Part shown: positions 42,150-54,000 of the stretch, one piece after another
How the letters are laid out: each line of letters starts with the position of its first letter
Numbering within the stretch: the first letter of the stretch is position 1
Translations under genes and position numbers: made by a program
Notes under the pieces: model-generated
The model's database searches: none
The model's input: only the letters and a program-made list of their open reading frames with translations
What the model was told of the DNA's origin: nothing
Source: Pollenia angustigena
Taxonomy: Eukaryota; Arthropoda; Insecta; Diptera; Polleniidae
DNA: 64,000 nt
Assembly: GCA_930367215.1 (NCBI GenBank)
Contig: OV884060.1
Location: 183,531,253-183,595,252, forward strand
Direction: 5' to 3'

Positions 42150-43265
42150 TGGTAAATGGACTCCAAAACCGATTTTCGATTTTTCGATCGACTTTTTTCA
42201 TTTCGGTTTTTGAAATCGATTAATCGAACCTCAAAATCGATGTTAAAATCGATTTTAAAATCGTTTAAAAATTAATTTGCAAACTTATAAATTATATCAC
42301 AAAGCCAAACTACTATTACTACTACTAGAGAAATTGAAATTAGATTTTTACAGTGGGTAGATATGATTGCTTTTTATAATTCTTCTGTAAAAAGTGAAAA
42401 TGTGTAAATTTTGAGATGGCCTTTAGAGGAAAAAGTGCATGTACATTTCACATATTAAAATTGTATACTTGTGTAGTCAATCAGGCCTGTCACATAAATT
42501 AATTCCGATTGAAAGTGGAAGTGATTTCGAATCTTGCTTCACATAAAACGAAATCACTTTTGACCGGCATTGATTTCTGTGAGAAGCCTGAATGTATGGG
42601 TAGTATTTCAAAGGAGTATGACAATAGTTCTGATCGATGGCGACTGTTTCTTTGCTAAGTTACTATTAAGTTAGTTTTAGAAAACAAACGTTTGCATGTC
42701 ATTGTTTTCAGAAAGATGCAGAGATATTTCGTATATGATAGAATAAATTACATACTTTTTGTTTTTTCACTCTGCTTAAAACCACACTGGTCTGTTTAAA
42801 TATTAGCGTATTTCCAGGAAGTCATGACTTAATTCCCCTGTTGTGTTTCTATAATATGTTGATTTACACGAAGCTGACTTTCAGTGTTTGGTTCGGTACG
42901 ATATGTTAAGGACTGTTTTGTTCACTGTCCATTGATTGAACAAGAGCCCTTATATTAAAGTTGGAAGTTGGTATACTTCTAATAGATAAATACGTAAAAC
43001 TACAACTTTAGACTTGGGAAACTGCATAAGCATACCTATAGACGCACAAAAAAATAAGTTTTATTATGCATGCCCATAATTTATCGATTTAGTTAACATA
43101 AAAATTAAAAATTTCCGAAATTTTGATAAAAATAAAAAAATCGATTTTAAAAGCCCAATAATCGATTTCAGTATAAAATCGCATACGTAAATTCGATTGC
43201 AAAAAATCGATTTTTTTTAAAACAAAATCGATTTTCGATTGGAATCGAAACCGTTTGTAAATTTT
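42150..43265. repeat. Element with CGATT-rich ends
   Basis: Both ends carry clustered ATCGATT/AATCGAT motifs: 42165-42270 (AAAACCGATTTTCGATTTTT, AATCGATTAATCG) and, inverted, 43135-43255 (AAAATCGATTTTCGATTGGA). The interior is AT-rich with a small MITE at 42481-42592. Clustered subterminal motifs suggest transposase binding sites; the superfamily is unknown. Confidence 0.5.
42481..42592. mobile_element. 112-bp MITE
   Basis: TCAGGCCTGTCACATAAATT and the inverse of TTCAGGCTTCTCACAGAAAT. Imperfect arms of about 28 bp. Target duplication uncertain. Confidence 0.55.
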
Positions 43266-43695
43266 AGCCACAACAATATTATGCATTTATTTTTATTTTT
43301 GTAAACATTTTGTTAAAATTTTCATTCAAAACTAAATAAAATTATTTTAAACGTCAGAAACAATTTCATACAAATTGTTGCTGAAGTTCTAGTTGACTCA
43401 ACTTTAGTTACATTTTTAAAAAAATTTTAGTTACATTTTTGTTCTGAAAATGAAAGGAAAATATATGAAATACTTTGGGAAGAGAAAAGATAGAAGACAA
43501 AACTAAATTGTTTTTTTGATTGTGAACGTAGCTTTAATGTTTAATTTTATGTGTTTAGCTCCAATATAACGAAATGTCAAAAAGTACCAGTTGAAGAACA
43601 AAAAATGTGTCAACATTTTTCCTCTTATAGGTTCTTATTCACACAGGATCCTGACCCTTTAATTGTATGTTTCTAAGTTCAATACTATAAGAAAT

Positions 43696-44811
43696 AATTA
43701 ATATTGTGGTTATTTTGTTGAACTATTTATGGTTTTCAATCCAAATTTTTAATATTTTTAATTAGGCTTAAGTTCATGAAATTTAATTTTTATTAAATTA
43801 TTTTTATGAAGAAAGGAATTTTACAACATGAAAATCAATTAAAATTGTTATTGATAATCTTTCATTCTTGACGTGGCTCGGGCTCGAACCCTGCCCGGCA
43901 GGTTACCATGACATGTTTCGATCGCAACCACTCGATCTCCTCAGATGGATTTGCCGTCTTACACTCGCAGCCATCGACGACTGCTGACGTCACTAGTCAA
44001 ACATCAATCCTTAAACCAAATTGTATTTTAACATTTGGTAGATCGAAATTTGCTTTCCTGAATGATTATCCATTTTAATTGATTTTACATGTTTTTTCCT
44101 TTTACTTCTGTTTTTTCGTACTTTCGTCAAGAATTTTTCTTGAAGTCCAAGTACATTTTTTTGTTTTTTTTTTTTTTTGTTTTTTTTTTTTTTTTTTTTT
44201 TTTTTTGAACTTAAGCCTAATTAAAAATATTAAAAATTTGGATTAAAAACCATAAATAGTTTAACAAAATAACCACAATATTAATTATTGTTAAAGCTAA
44301 GGCACGAGCTCTATGTATACATTTGTCCTTCAAGTTGTGCTGAAAAAGGTCAACAGAAAAGAGAAAGACAAAGTGAAAAAACAACAAAATGTACTTGGAC
44401 TTCAAGAAAAATTCTTGACGAAAGTACGAAAAAACAGAAGTAAAAGGAAAAAACATGTAAAATCAATTAAAATGGATAATCATTCAGGAAAGCAAATTTC
44501 GATCTACCAAATGTTAAAATACAATTTGGTTTAAGGATTGATGTTTGACTAGTGACGTCAGCAGTCGTCGATGGCTGCGAGTGTAAGACGGCAAATCCAT
44601 CTGAGGAGATCGAGTGGTTGCGATCGAAACATGTCATGGTAACCTGCCGACCAGGGTTCGAGCCCGAGCCACGTCAAGAATGAAAGATTATCAATAAAAA
44701 TTTTAATTGATTTTCATGTTGTAAAATTCATTTCTTCATAAAAATAATTTAATAAAAATTAAATTTCATGAACTTAAGCCTAATTAAAAATATTAAAAAT
44801 TTGGATTGAAA
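43696..44811 (-). mobile_element. Palindromic repeat family, long copy
   Basis: A near-perfect palindrome of about 1.1 kb. Left arm 43696-44163, loop about 44164-44385 (poly-T, plus a second copy of the terminal 80 bases at 44207-44287), right arm 44386-44811. Each arm contains a tRNA-like piece (CGAGTGGTTGCGATCG, and GGTTCGAGCCC as a box-B-like core). The left end is complete (AATTAATATTGTGG); the right end stops inside the arm. A perfect 12-bp direct repeat, ACTATAAGAAAT, flanks it (43684-43695, 44812-44823). Confidence 0.8.
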
Positions 44812-45503
44812 ACTATAAGAAATATTTGGAATGTGGTAAGAATGTGCAGCACGAAAAAGTAAAATAAAGAAATTTAATTTCCCGTATTTCCCCTTTTTGA
44901 TACTTTTTCACCGCATTGAAGTATCAAACATTTTAATATTGTGGTGGGAGGGAGCGCATATTATAATATGAATATGTCAATCTAAAGAGAAAAATGTGTT
45001 TAAAAAAAGGTATGATTTTCACCTCTTAAACGCTCGAATGTCGAAAATGTATCAATTTAAAATTTGTATTTTTATTAGAAAAACAACGATTTGGGTAAAA
45101 TTTATTATTTCTAAGTTCCCAAATACAGGTTAAACCCGTTTACTCCCTAAAATATCCGAATTTGAAAAACGTACCAGAAGCATCAAAACTTTTTTGTATC
45201 TTTTCAGTTTTGGAGATATAATGTTACCGAATTTACCTGGTTTTACCCTTTTTGTACTCCTCAGATTTTTATAACATTGTTCACTTCTTTCTGTACATAA
45301 ATACCTTTCAAATGGTGGATTTTTTGTTCAAAGCACTTGACAAACAGATCAGGAAGGAGTTCTTAACAGGTTTGGCTTTGCCAATTTATAGATAAGATAC
45401 TATTATTTTTCGGTAATATAAGCATAATAATCCGGCCCTTGTGATTGTACTTTTAGTTTTTCATGAACATGAACAAGCTTTGCTGAGAAGTATTAGTGAT
45501 CAC

Positions 45504-46409
45504 CAGGGAAACCAGAATTATACTCTAAAAAAAACGTTTTATGCGCATTAAATATGCAGTAAAAACTTGATAATATGCTCGAAAATTGTTATAAATATGC
45601 ACCAAAAAAACTAAAATAAAGTTATGTCAACGGATAAAGTTCATATAAGAGTTATTTGTGTCGACTATTATCTAGATTTTAACATTCATATGAGATTTTT
45701 TGTATTAAAGGGATTTTAGGGACGGTCGCTAAATTGTTTATTAATGGTAACATTCAAAAGGAAGTTAATTCAATATATACATAGATGAAAGCTTTGGGCA
45801 AATGTAAACTGATTCGAAAAGAATTTAATTTGAAGTAAAATATTTTTTGGGCAAACTTAATTTAAATACCAACGTAATTAGATGGTTTACGGTCACAAAA
45901 AGTCTAATTTGGAAAGAAGTTCTAATGGGGAATATGTAAAATTATAGACCGATTCTCACCATTTACATAGAATTGTTCCTTAGTACAGTAAAATTAACAT
46001 AGACAGGCAACCAGCCAGCCGAATCGATCGGTATACCAAAAGATTGGTCCAGATTTCTTTGGCGAAATTGAAGCAACAGGTTGGGTATACAGAAAGATTT
46101 AAAAAAGAAAAGCCAACATTTCGCACAAAAAATGTTTTTTTTTTATTTGGTGCGAAAGCTCCTGTAGGCATCTAAAAAATTTCAATGTATCAAAATATGC
46201 CTCAAAAAGGCGAAATATCCGCTAAATACTTAAAAAATGCTGCAAAAAGGCTTTTTAAACTAAATTATGCAAAAAAAAAATGCTGCAAACGGTAAAATAT
46301 GCAAAAATATGCACTAACAAATCGATGCCAAATTTCATAAAAAGCTCTAAAACGGATAAATATGTATATTGTTTCTGCCTTCATTGGACGCACAAGGTTG
46401 GTTTCCCTG
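45504..46409. mobile_element. Non-autonomous hAT element
   Basis: 906 bp. Ends CAGGGAAACCA/TGGTTTCCCTG. The perfect 8-bp target duplication GTGATCAC, itself palindromic, lies at 45496-45503 and 46410-46417. ATATGC motifs crowd both subterminal zones (about 45550-45600 and 46190-46320), as expected of transposase binding sites. No coding. Confidence 0.9.
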
Positions 46410-46633
46410 GTGATCACAAACTGTCATCATTTTTTTTTTAAAGCCTTAAGTTTTTTAGGAAAAGTGTGCTTTTAGGTTTTTTAAAACAACATCGATATAA
46501 TCGATTTTTGTTGGAAAATATTAGCGATCGTAAATGTTTGCTTTAGATATTTAAGCTCCTAAAGAAAATGTCAATTTCCGGTGCGTAGAAACAATTGTCG
46601 TTTGAACGAATCAATTAAATTCTATTCTATAAC

Positions 46634-46888
46634 TCTGTGGTTTTCATGGGCAACCGCGTGTCTTAAAATAAAATTTTTCAGGAGAGCCAAAAAAACCATT
46701 CTAGATCAAACTATGGGTTAGATATTGAACCTTTTGAACTTTGTAATTGAGTTAAAACATCGAAATGGGTCTATCTGTTTTTAAACATTTTTTAAAAAAT
46801 GTAAAGAGCGCTTAAAATTAAGCAATATAGCATCAACATTTCAAAATCGAAAAAATAGACATACGCGGTTGCCCATGAAAACCACAGA
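46634..46888. mobile_element. MITE with 30-bp inverted ends
   Basis: TCTGTGGTTTTCATGGGCAA (then CCGCGTGTCT) and its inverse ending CCACAGA. About 255 bp. The interior is AT-rich. Target duplication not certain. Confidence 0.7.
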
Positions 46889-48015
46889 ACTATCATAACA
46901 CATGGCCACCACTGTCCTTTAACCTTGAGCTTGGAAGGAAAATTCACTTTTAGGTTTCTTACAAAATCGCATATTTTAATATTATTTCTTCGTGTATATC
47001 GACTTTTAATAAGAAATTTATTATTTTATTTGGCCTGAAGGTAAAACCAGTTTGTCCAGTTTTGTAGGGGTTGCATACGCATTTTGTACACTATCGGTCC
47101 CACTGTGCACTGCTAATAGCAGCAAACAATTCATGATATTTTTAAAGTGAAATTCAAATTAAACACATTTTAAATTTGTTTTTGAATATATTTTTTTGTT
47201 TATTGTTGTTAGTGTTTTTTTTAAAGTTTTACAAAAAAAAAAAAAAAAAATCACAATAATTAGGCAAAAAATATATGTTTTTATGTGGTAAGTTGTTGTT
47301 GTTGTAATAAGTAGTATAATCGTATTATTATTTCAAATATTTTCAGTTAATTTCATATTTTAAATATTTTTCATTATCTAAATGTTGAGTTTGTGTTGGA
47401 GTGTGAGTGAGAGTGAGAGAGATAGATAGAGAGTTTTAGGGACTTTTTGAGGCAGGGGTGTTTCTTAATTTTATTTTGTCTTACAATTTATTAAAGTTTA
47501 AGTACTTGCAATTTATTTATTTTTTTTCTTTATTTGTTAATTAAATAATAAATATTCTTAAAAATCAAATAAAATTTTGCATTTATTGTTTAAATAAATT
47601 TTAAACAATAAGAAAATCTTTCAGTTTCTTGTGAAATCTTAAAATCTAAAGTTATTTTAGAAATTTATTGTGTTCAATTATAATTTTTTGTTTGTTTTTT
47701 AATTCTTAAGTTCATAAAAATTGGTGTTTTTCTGTCTATTTAAATCATTATTAATTATTTTATTAGCTTAATGAACTAATTAAAGAAAGTATTTAATATA
47801 TTAGTTATTAAATTTTATTTATAATATTTAAGTATTTATGTTGCACATTTCATAGAAATTTCTTCTTAAAAATTATTAAAAAAAAAAAAAAATAAAAACC
47901 TCATTATTAGAAACATTATTTTATAAAAAAAAAATCATTACAAAAATTTTGATATATAGTGTTTTTGTATTAAACGTCCCGCTTTCTTTTTTAAAACACA
48001 AAATCTTATTAACTG
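46889..48015 (-). other. Candidate ASPP 3' UTR and downstream flank
   Basis: Directly downstream of the ASPP stop on the minus strand. Very AT-rich, with many AATAAA hexamers, an A run (47230-47250) and a GAGAGT-type microsatellite (47400-47434). The true 3' end cannot be chosen from sequence alone. Confidence 0.4.
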
Positions 48016-51000
48016 CTAATCAGAGTAGTTGGTTGTCTGAGGTGGCACTCTAGGATAGAGCTAAAAATGTTGAATAAGAAAATTGGTTTAGTAAATTTTA
48101 TTTTTTTAAAAGTTTTCTGAGTTTTTTTTTTACTACTTACTCCCAACAGATTCCTGGGTACATATCCCTCTTCATTTTGCTCGTTTTTAGCCCACCACCA
48201 TTCACTTTCGGCATCATCACCTTTGCGTAAAATGATTAAATGTTCATTAACACTAAAAGTTAATTCGTCACTGTTTTGGGCCTCATACGAAAATACGGCA
48301 TATACTTCACCATTATGAAGTATTCCAAGTTTTTCTTGGATACCTGAAATTTGGGAAAGTTTATTAAATAAATGTTACAAATACAAAAAACACACAAGTT
48401 TTATCTTAACCTAATTTTATTAAGCAATAGTAACGTGGACCTTGAGCCCGTTCTAGTGAAATAGACTAAAGTCTCTGGTAGGAATCAAATCCGCCGCCCT
48501 TACACTAATAGATTAGCTTAATTCCAATTGGCTTAACAGGGCACACAAGTTAAAATTAAATTCAACAACATTTGGTTCCAACAAGACGGCTAAACTTGCC
48601 ATACAGCGCGCTTAACAACCGATTTATTGCAACATGGACAATTTTATTTTCAAAAAAAAATTTGACGCCACACGGCCAGATTTCTTGGAAAAAGAAGTCA
48701 ATAATTGGACTGATCGACTGGAGCATTTAACTTGTAGCCGCGGCGGACATACATATGTCGGAAATCATATTTAAAAAATAAATGCTATGTACCTAAAAAA
48801 AAACACCCTTTACGTGTGATCGAGATCACAAAAGGTTATACTATTTTTTACTGAACTTTACTGCATTTTACGAAATTGCGTTCGAGTACACAAAATACAG
48901 TTAATGAGAACACGAATTGAGAGCGTAAAGTGACAAAAAGCGGGAAAATGAGGAATTGATTACATAAATAATTAAAAAAATAATGCATTATTTTCGAAAG
49001 AATAATAATGCATTCATTGGAATCGAGAAGGTAATTTCATCAGACACAAAATTTAAGCACTGATTACCACGTATATTCCCACATTTGCAGAACAAGGAAT
49101 GTATTGTTTCTGTTAGTAACAATTATTCGTGTTTTTGCTTTACATACATATTTCCTTAATAAAAATCTGTTATTTTTTTGCTGCCTTTATGTCGCCTACT
49201 TATAATTTTTATTTTAGTCGCAGTTTGTGTTTGAAAGCGTACGGTCAAAGCACAAATTATATGTCTGTGGGTCAAAGTTATTCAAAGTAAACAGGTATTA
49301 AAAAATGTATTCCAAACGGCATTGGAGAAGAATTTTATTATCAGACTTTTGAATAATATAATTTATTCCAAAGAATGAATTATTTAATTCATTCGCAGGA
49401 TACATTAAAATAATTTATTACAATCCTAGGACATGGTCTGTGTTAAGAATAATGAATTCTGGAATCAAATATCATACAAGATATTACTTTCTCGCTTCCT
49501 ATTAATTCCATTTTCCAGCTGGGCAGTTCTTGTCAGATTATTTACAAATTTTTACTGCAGAAATTTTTGCAGTAAAATTTAGTAAATCAAAAAAAACATA
49601 TGTTTCAAAAGGTAAACAAACAAAAGTAACATATAAAAAGCATACAAATTGTGAAAAAATTATTAAATAAAAGAAAAGCTGAAATAATAATTAAACCAAA
49701 ACAAAAAGTGAATAACTATTAATAAATAAACTTGTTTGTGAAGCATTTATTTGGCTAAATACAAACTTTTTAAATTTTTTTTGTTATGCTTATTTTTTAG
49801 CGATGTAAAAGTGTGAAGTATTTGGGTACTTAAGTAATCAATAGCAAAAAAATTTATCATGTTCCTTTAAATAATTAAACCCGCTAAAAACTAGTAAAAT
49901 CAAATCAAATAAAAAAAAAACAAACAAATATGAAAGATTATATAAAATAGTTTGTATGTATTTACCAAAAATTTTCGTGTTATAAAAAGTATTTATGCCC
50001 GTAATTTCAACAAACAGATATCTGGTCGTGTTCGTACCTAACGGTTATCTTTACCTATGCGGTAAAACTAGTTTGGTAATTTCAATGTTAAATTTACCTA
50101 CGTGTTTTTTCCTTTAAATTTTCTTTAAAAATATGGCAACATTCGTGTTTTTACTAATTTGTTGAATTAACTGTCAAAAATGGATGGTGTAAAATACACT
50201 ACAGTTTAATCAGTAGATAAGACATACGTATTAAAATTATGAAAAATTCGTTACACCATAGATATCTATACACAGCTAGATATCTATTTGTAGAAATTAC
50301 GAGCATTAATCGAGTACCGAAAACGAGTAAAGTAGTCAAAAGTGTAAACATTTTTCAACACTTCAATTATTCGCCATCAGCTGTTGCCTTAATTTTACGA
50401 ATTTTTACAAATTTTGTGTTCGCGTACTTTTTTGGACAACAGCTTTTTGTGAGAGCAAATTTTTCAGTTTACTCATTTACTTCATTTTACTGTAAAAGTA
50501 CTCAAACGCACCTAATATTGACAGACATGTGTTTAAACGTTTACGATGTCGTGCCTTTACCAGGTATAAAAAGGTACTCTAACGTAAACGTGACGTGACA
50601 TTAAACGCGATAAAATTAAAAACTGTTAAAATTTATTAGAAGTCTTGTTTTTTAAAGCTTTTATTAAACTTGCAATGTATGTAGTATGTTTGTTCGGGTG
50701 AAATCTTGCAACTTAATTTTGAGGAAGACATCTTCAACAGATTAAGCTAAAATGTTGTGTCACCTTCAGTTTGGAAAGTAAACTGTGTGACGCCACTCTA
50801 AATCTAATATGGCGGCACACACAAGACGGCAGAGTAGTTATTTTGAATGCACTCCTACAATATGGGTACCAATTAAAAGGGCTTGCTAAGAACAACTCGA
50901 AAAATAAAGTGACGTCATTATAAGTCCAATATGGCGGACTTTTTGAAACTCAATTTTGAAGCAGATAAATTTAAACGATTAAGCTAAAATTTGTATACAC

Positions 51001-54000
51001 ATACAATTTGGGTGACAATACATGGTTCGGTGTGAGACGTTATTCTAAATCAAACTTGGCGGCATACACTACTACAATATGGGCACCAAATGAAAGCGTT
51101 TGCTAAGAATAACCCAAAAATAAAGTAGCGTTACTCTAAATCCAATATTACGGACTTCTAAAGCTTCAAACTCAGTTTTAAAGCAGATATCGAGCCTTTG
51201 CTGCAATAGAGTAATAACTCAAAAAACCAAATATTTGAGCTTATGTATTTAATTCTTTAATTCCCAGAGGAACATAGGGCCGCCTACAATCTAATAATGT
51301 GGAGTAAATCGCCATATCGTTTCTTCATATTGTGTAAAAATTTCATACAAATATGTTATATACTCAACTCTAGAGAGAAGAATTAAATTTTAAGGTGCTA
51401 GAAAAATCTAAATGAGGATATTACTCTATTGCAGCAAAGGCTGGATATGTATCTTTAACCGATAGGGCTATGTATACACATACATTGTGGAACACCCATG
51501 ACGACGGACCAATTATTTTTAATGCACTCCCACAATATACATAGGTATCAAATGAAAGGGCTTCCTAAGAATAACACGAAATAAATTAAAAGTAAAAACC
51601 TTTTTAAAAACAAGCTTTTATTTGAATGCACTAAGAAGAAAAAAATAAATTAAAAGAAAAAATCTTTTTTAAAAACAAGCTTTTATTTTAATACGCTAAA
51701 AAAATAAACTTTTACTTACCATCCACCTATAACTTAAATACATAATTTATATGATATAAAAGCTTGTCGCGAGATTTACTTATTTATTGATTTTAACTCT
51801 TAAAATTTTAAAACTAAGTAAATACGAGCACTGAAATCTCGCGACAAGATTTTATATCATAAAGATTATGTAATGACGGTATAAGTTGATAGAAAAACTT
51901 ATAAAGTAAAAGTTTATCTTTATTTAGGCTTAAGTTCATTAAATTTAATTTTCATTAAATTATTTTTATGAAGAAAGGAATTTTACAACATGAAAATTAA
52001 TTAAGATTGACATTGATAATCTTTCATTCTTGACCGTGGCCGGGGCTCGAACCCTGGCCGGCAAATCCATCTGAGGAGATCGAGTGGTTGCGATCGGAAC
52101 ATGTCATGGTAACCTGCCGGCCAGGGTTCGAGCCCCGGCCACGGTCAAGAATGAAAGATTATCAATGGCAATTTTAATTAATTTTCATGTTGTAAAATTC
52201 CTCTCTTCATAAAAATAATTTAATGAAAATTAAATTTGATGAACTAAAGCCTAAATAATAATATTAAAAATTTGGATTAAAAACCATAAAAAGTTCAACA
52301 AAATAATCACAATACTAATTAATGTAAAAGTTTATCTTTTTCTTCTTAGCGCATTTAAATAAAAGCTTTTTTTTAAAAGGTTTTTTGCTTTTAATCTAAA
52401 TGTAATTATCGTTTTCTGTTCAACACCACATGACTAGGGATTCCAATACCGATATTATCGGTATTTGCGTTATTATTTATGGAGAAAAAATTATCTAAAT
52501 ACAAAGCACCAAGAATAAAAGAATTTTCCAATTATAAAGGGTGGTTAAATTTTAAAAACTTCAAAAACCCGGTATTCTCAACGCCTTTTTTGGGTAATCG
52601 ATTATAGCCAGTAATACCGGTATTTCGGTATCGCCAGCAGCGGTATTGGAATCCCTACCTATAACACGTTTATGTATTTTTAGTGACTATCAACGATTAA
52701 AGTAGACACCAACGTTTATGTATGTGTAACTTTAGCTTTAACTCGTCTCCAGATTTGTTTCGGTATTAATCGTCATAAAACTGTTTACATATTTCAGGAG
52801 TGTGTTCTGTTTGGGAACTACGATATTCAGCTATATATTTTGTTACAAAAGTTAACAAGTTATTTGTGTTACATTTTGTCTAGATACTAATACTTTTTAA
52901 ATGATTTTTACGGTCTTAGCCGATTTTTGAAAAATCTATTTTTTAAACAACTAAAAGTGGATAACTTTATTCACAAAAGCTCTTTATGGTTGCTTAGATA
53001 GAATTATTTAATTAAATTGTTTCTTAAAAGATTTTGCATTATCTTATCCAATTTACGAGAATGAGCTTTTTTTAAGAAAAACTAAAGATATTAATCAAAT
53101 AAAACTGTTAAGCGTATAAGAATTATAAGCAACAGTTCTACTTTTGACAATATCAAAGCTTAAACAAAAACATCAACAATACACAGTGGTGTAACTTTTC
53201 TTACATTCCCCACTACAATTGGCTGGAATTCCTCCAACATTAACTGTAGTTGTGACGACAAACAAAATCGTGTAAATTAAAAATTTTGTTTTCCCAAAAA
53301 TGACTTTGATAATATTTTTAAGATCTTTGCACAACTATGGCCTTGTTTGATCTATATAAAGTCGCTTATATAAAATTATTCGAGATAAGTTTCTTTGAAA
53401 AAACGTTAATTGTAGGAGAAAATTATGCCCGTTTCTCAACGATATTTGGTATACACATTTTTGATATTATAAACATAAGTTATTAAATACCGTTCTTTAT
53501 ATATAATTAAAGTTATTTTCGGTTAATTGAGCACCGCTTAATTGAGTTTCCCGTTTTATTGCACTTAAAATCATGTAACGAAATCATTCAGTATAATTGT
53601 CTATGTAAAAATACCCGCTTAGTTGAGTTCCGTTTAATTTCGTCACCCGCTTAATTATTTCGCAAAATAAGACCGCGTTGCGAAAAACAAGAGCAAATGT
53701 CTCGGTTAATTGTTTCCGTCTACTTAATGTGTTTTTGCTCCACAAACGTAAAAAAATTATTTTGTGGCAAAGAAAGATTGTAAGATGATCGTACCTGATT
53801 TTTATTTTGTTTTAAAAAACCTAAACCCTTTTTTTAACTTATTAAATAAAGAAATGAGTTTTATTTTCTATATACACATAGGTGTTTCGCTTTATTGCAC
53901 ATCTTGCTCAATTAAGCGATTTTCGTTTTAATTGCGTGACCGATTCAATTAACCGAGTACTGCTTAATTTTTAGAAACTCAATTAAGCGAAAATAACGTT

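Larger units (their letters stand above)
41985..45260 (-). repeat. Disrupted Helitron-like relative
   Basis: Pieces at 41985-42150, 43555-43690 and 44824-45260 match the body of 31032-32025 (AAAAAGTACCAGTTGAAGAA, CCCGTATTTCCC). They are in the same order and are split by the CGATT-rich element and the palindromic insertion. The ends are not identified. Confidence 0.5.

Noticed and set aside
44313..44534. 73-codon Lys-rich frame
   Set aside because: Composed of the palindromic repeat and its loop; mirrored sequence on the other arm explains it.
50239..50598. 119-codon open frame
   Set aside because: It spans a dispersed repeat shared with 6670-6860. The frame is not kept in that copy and no protein motif is visible.
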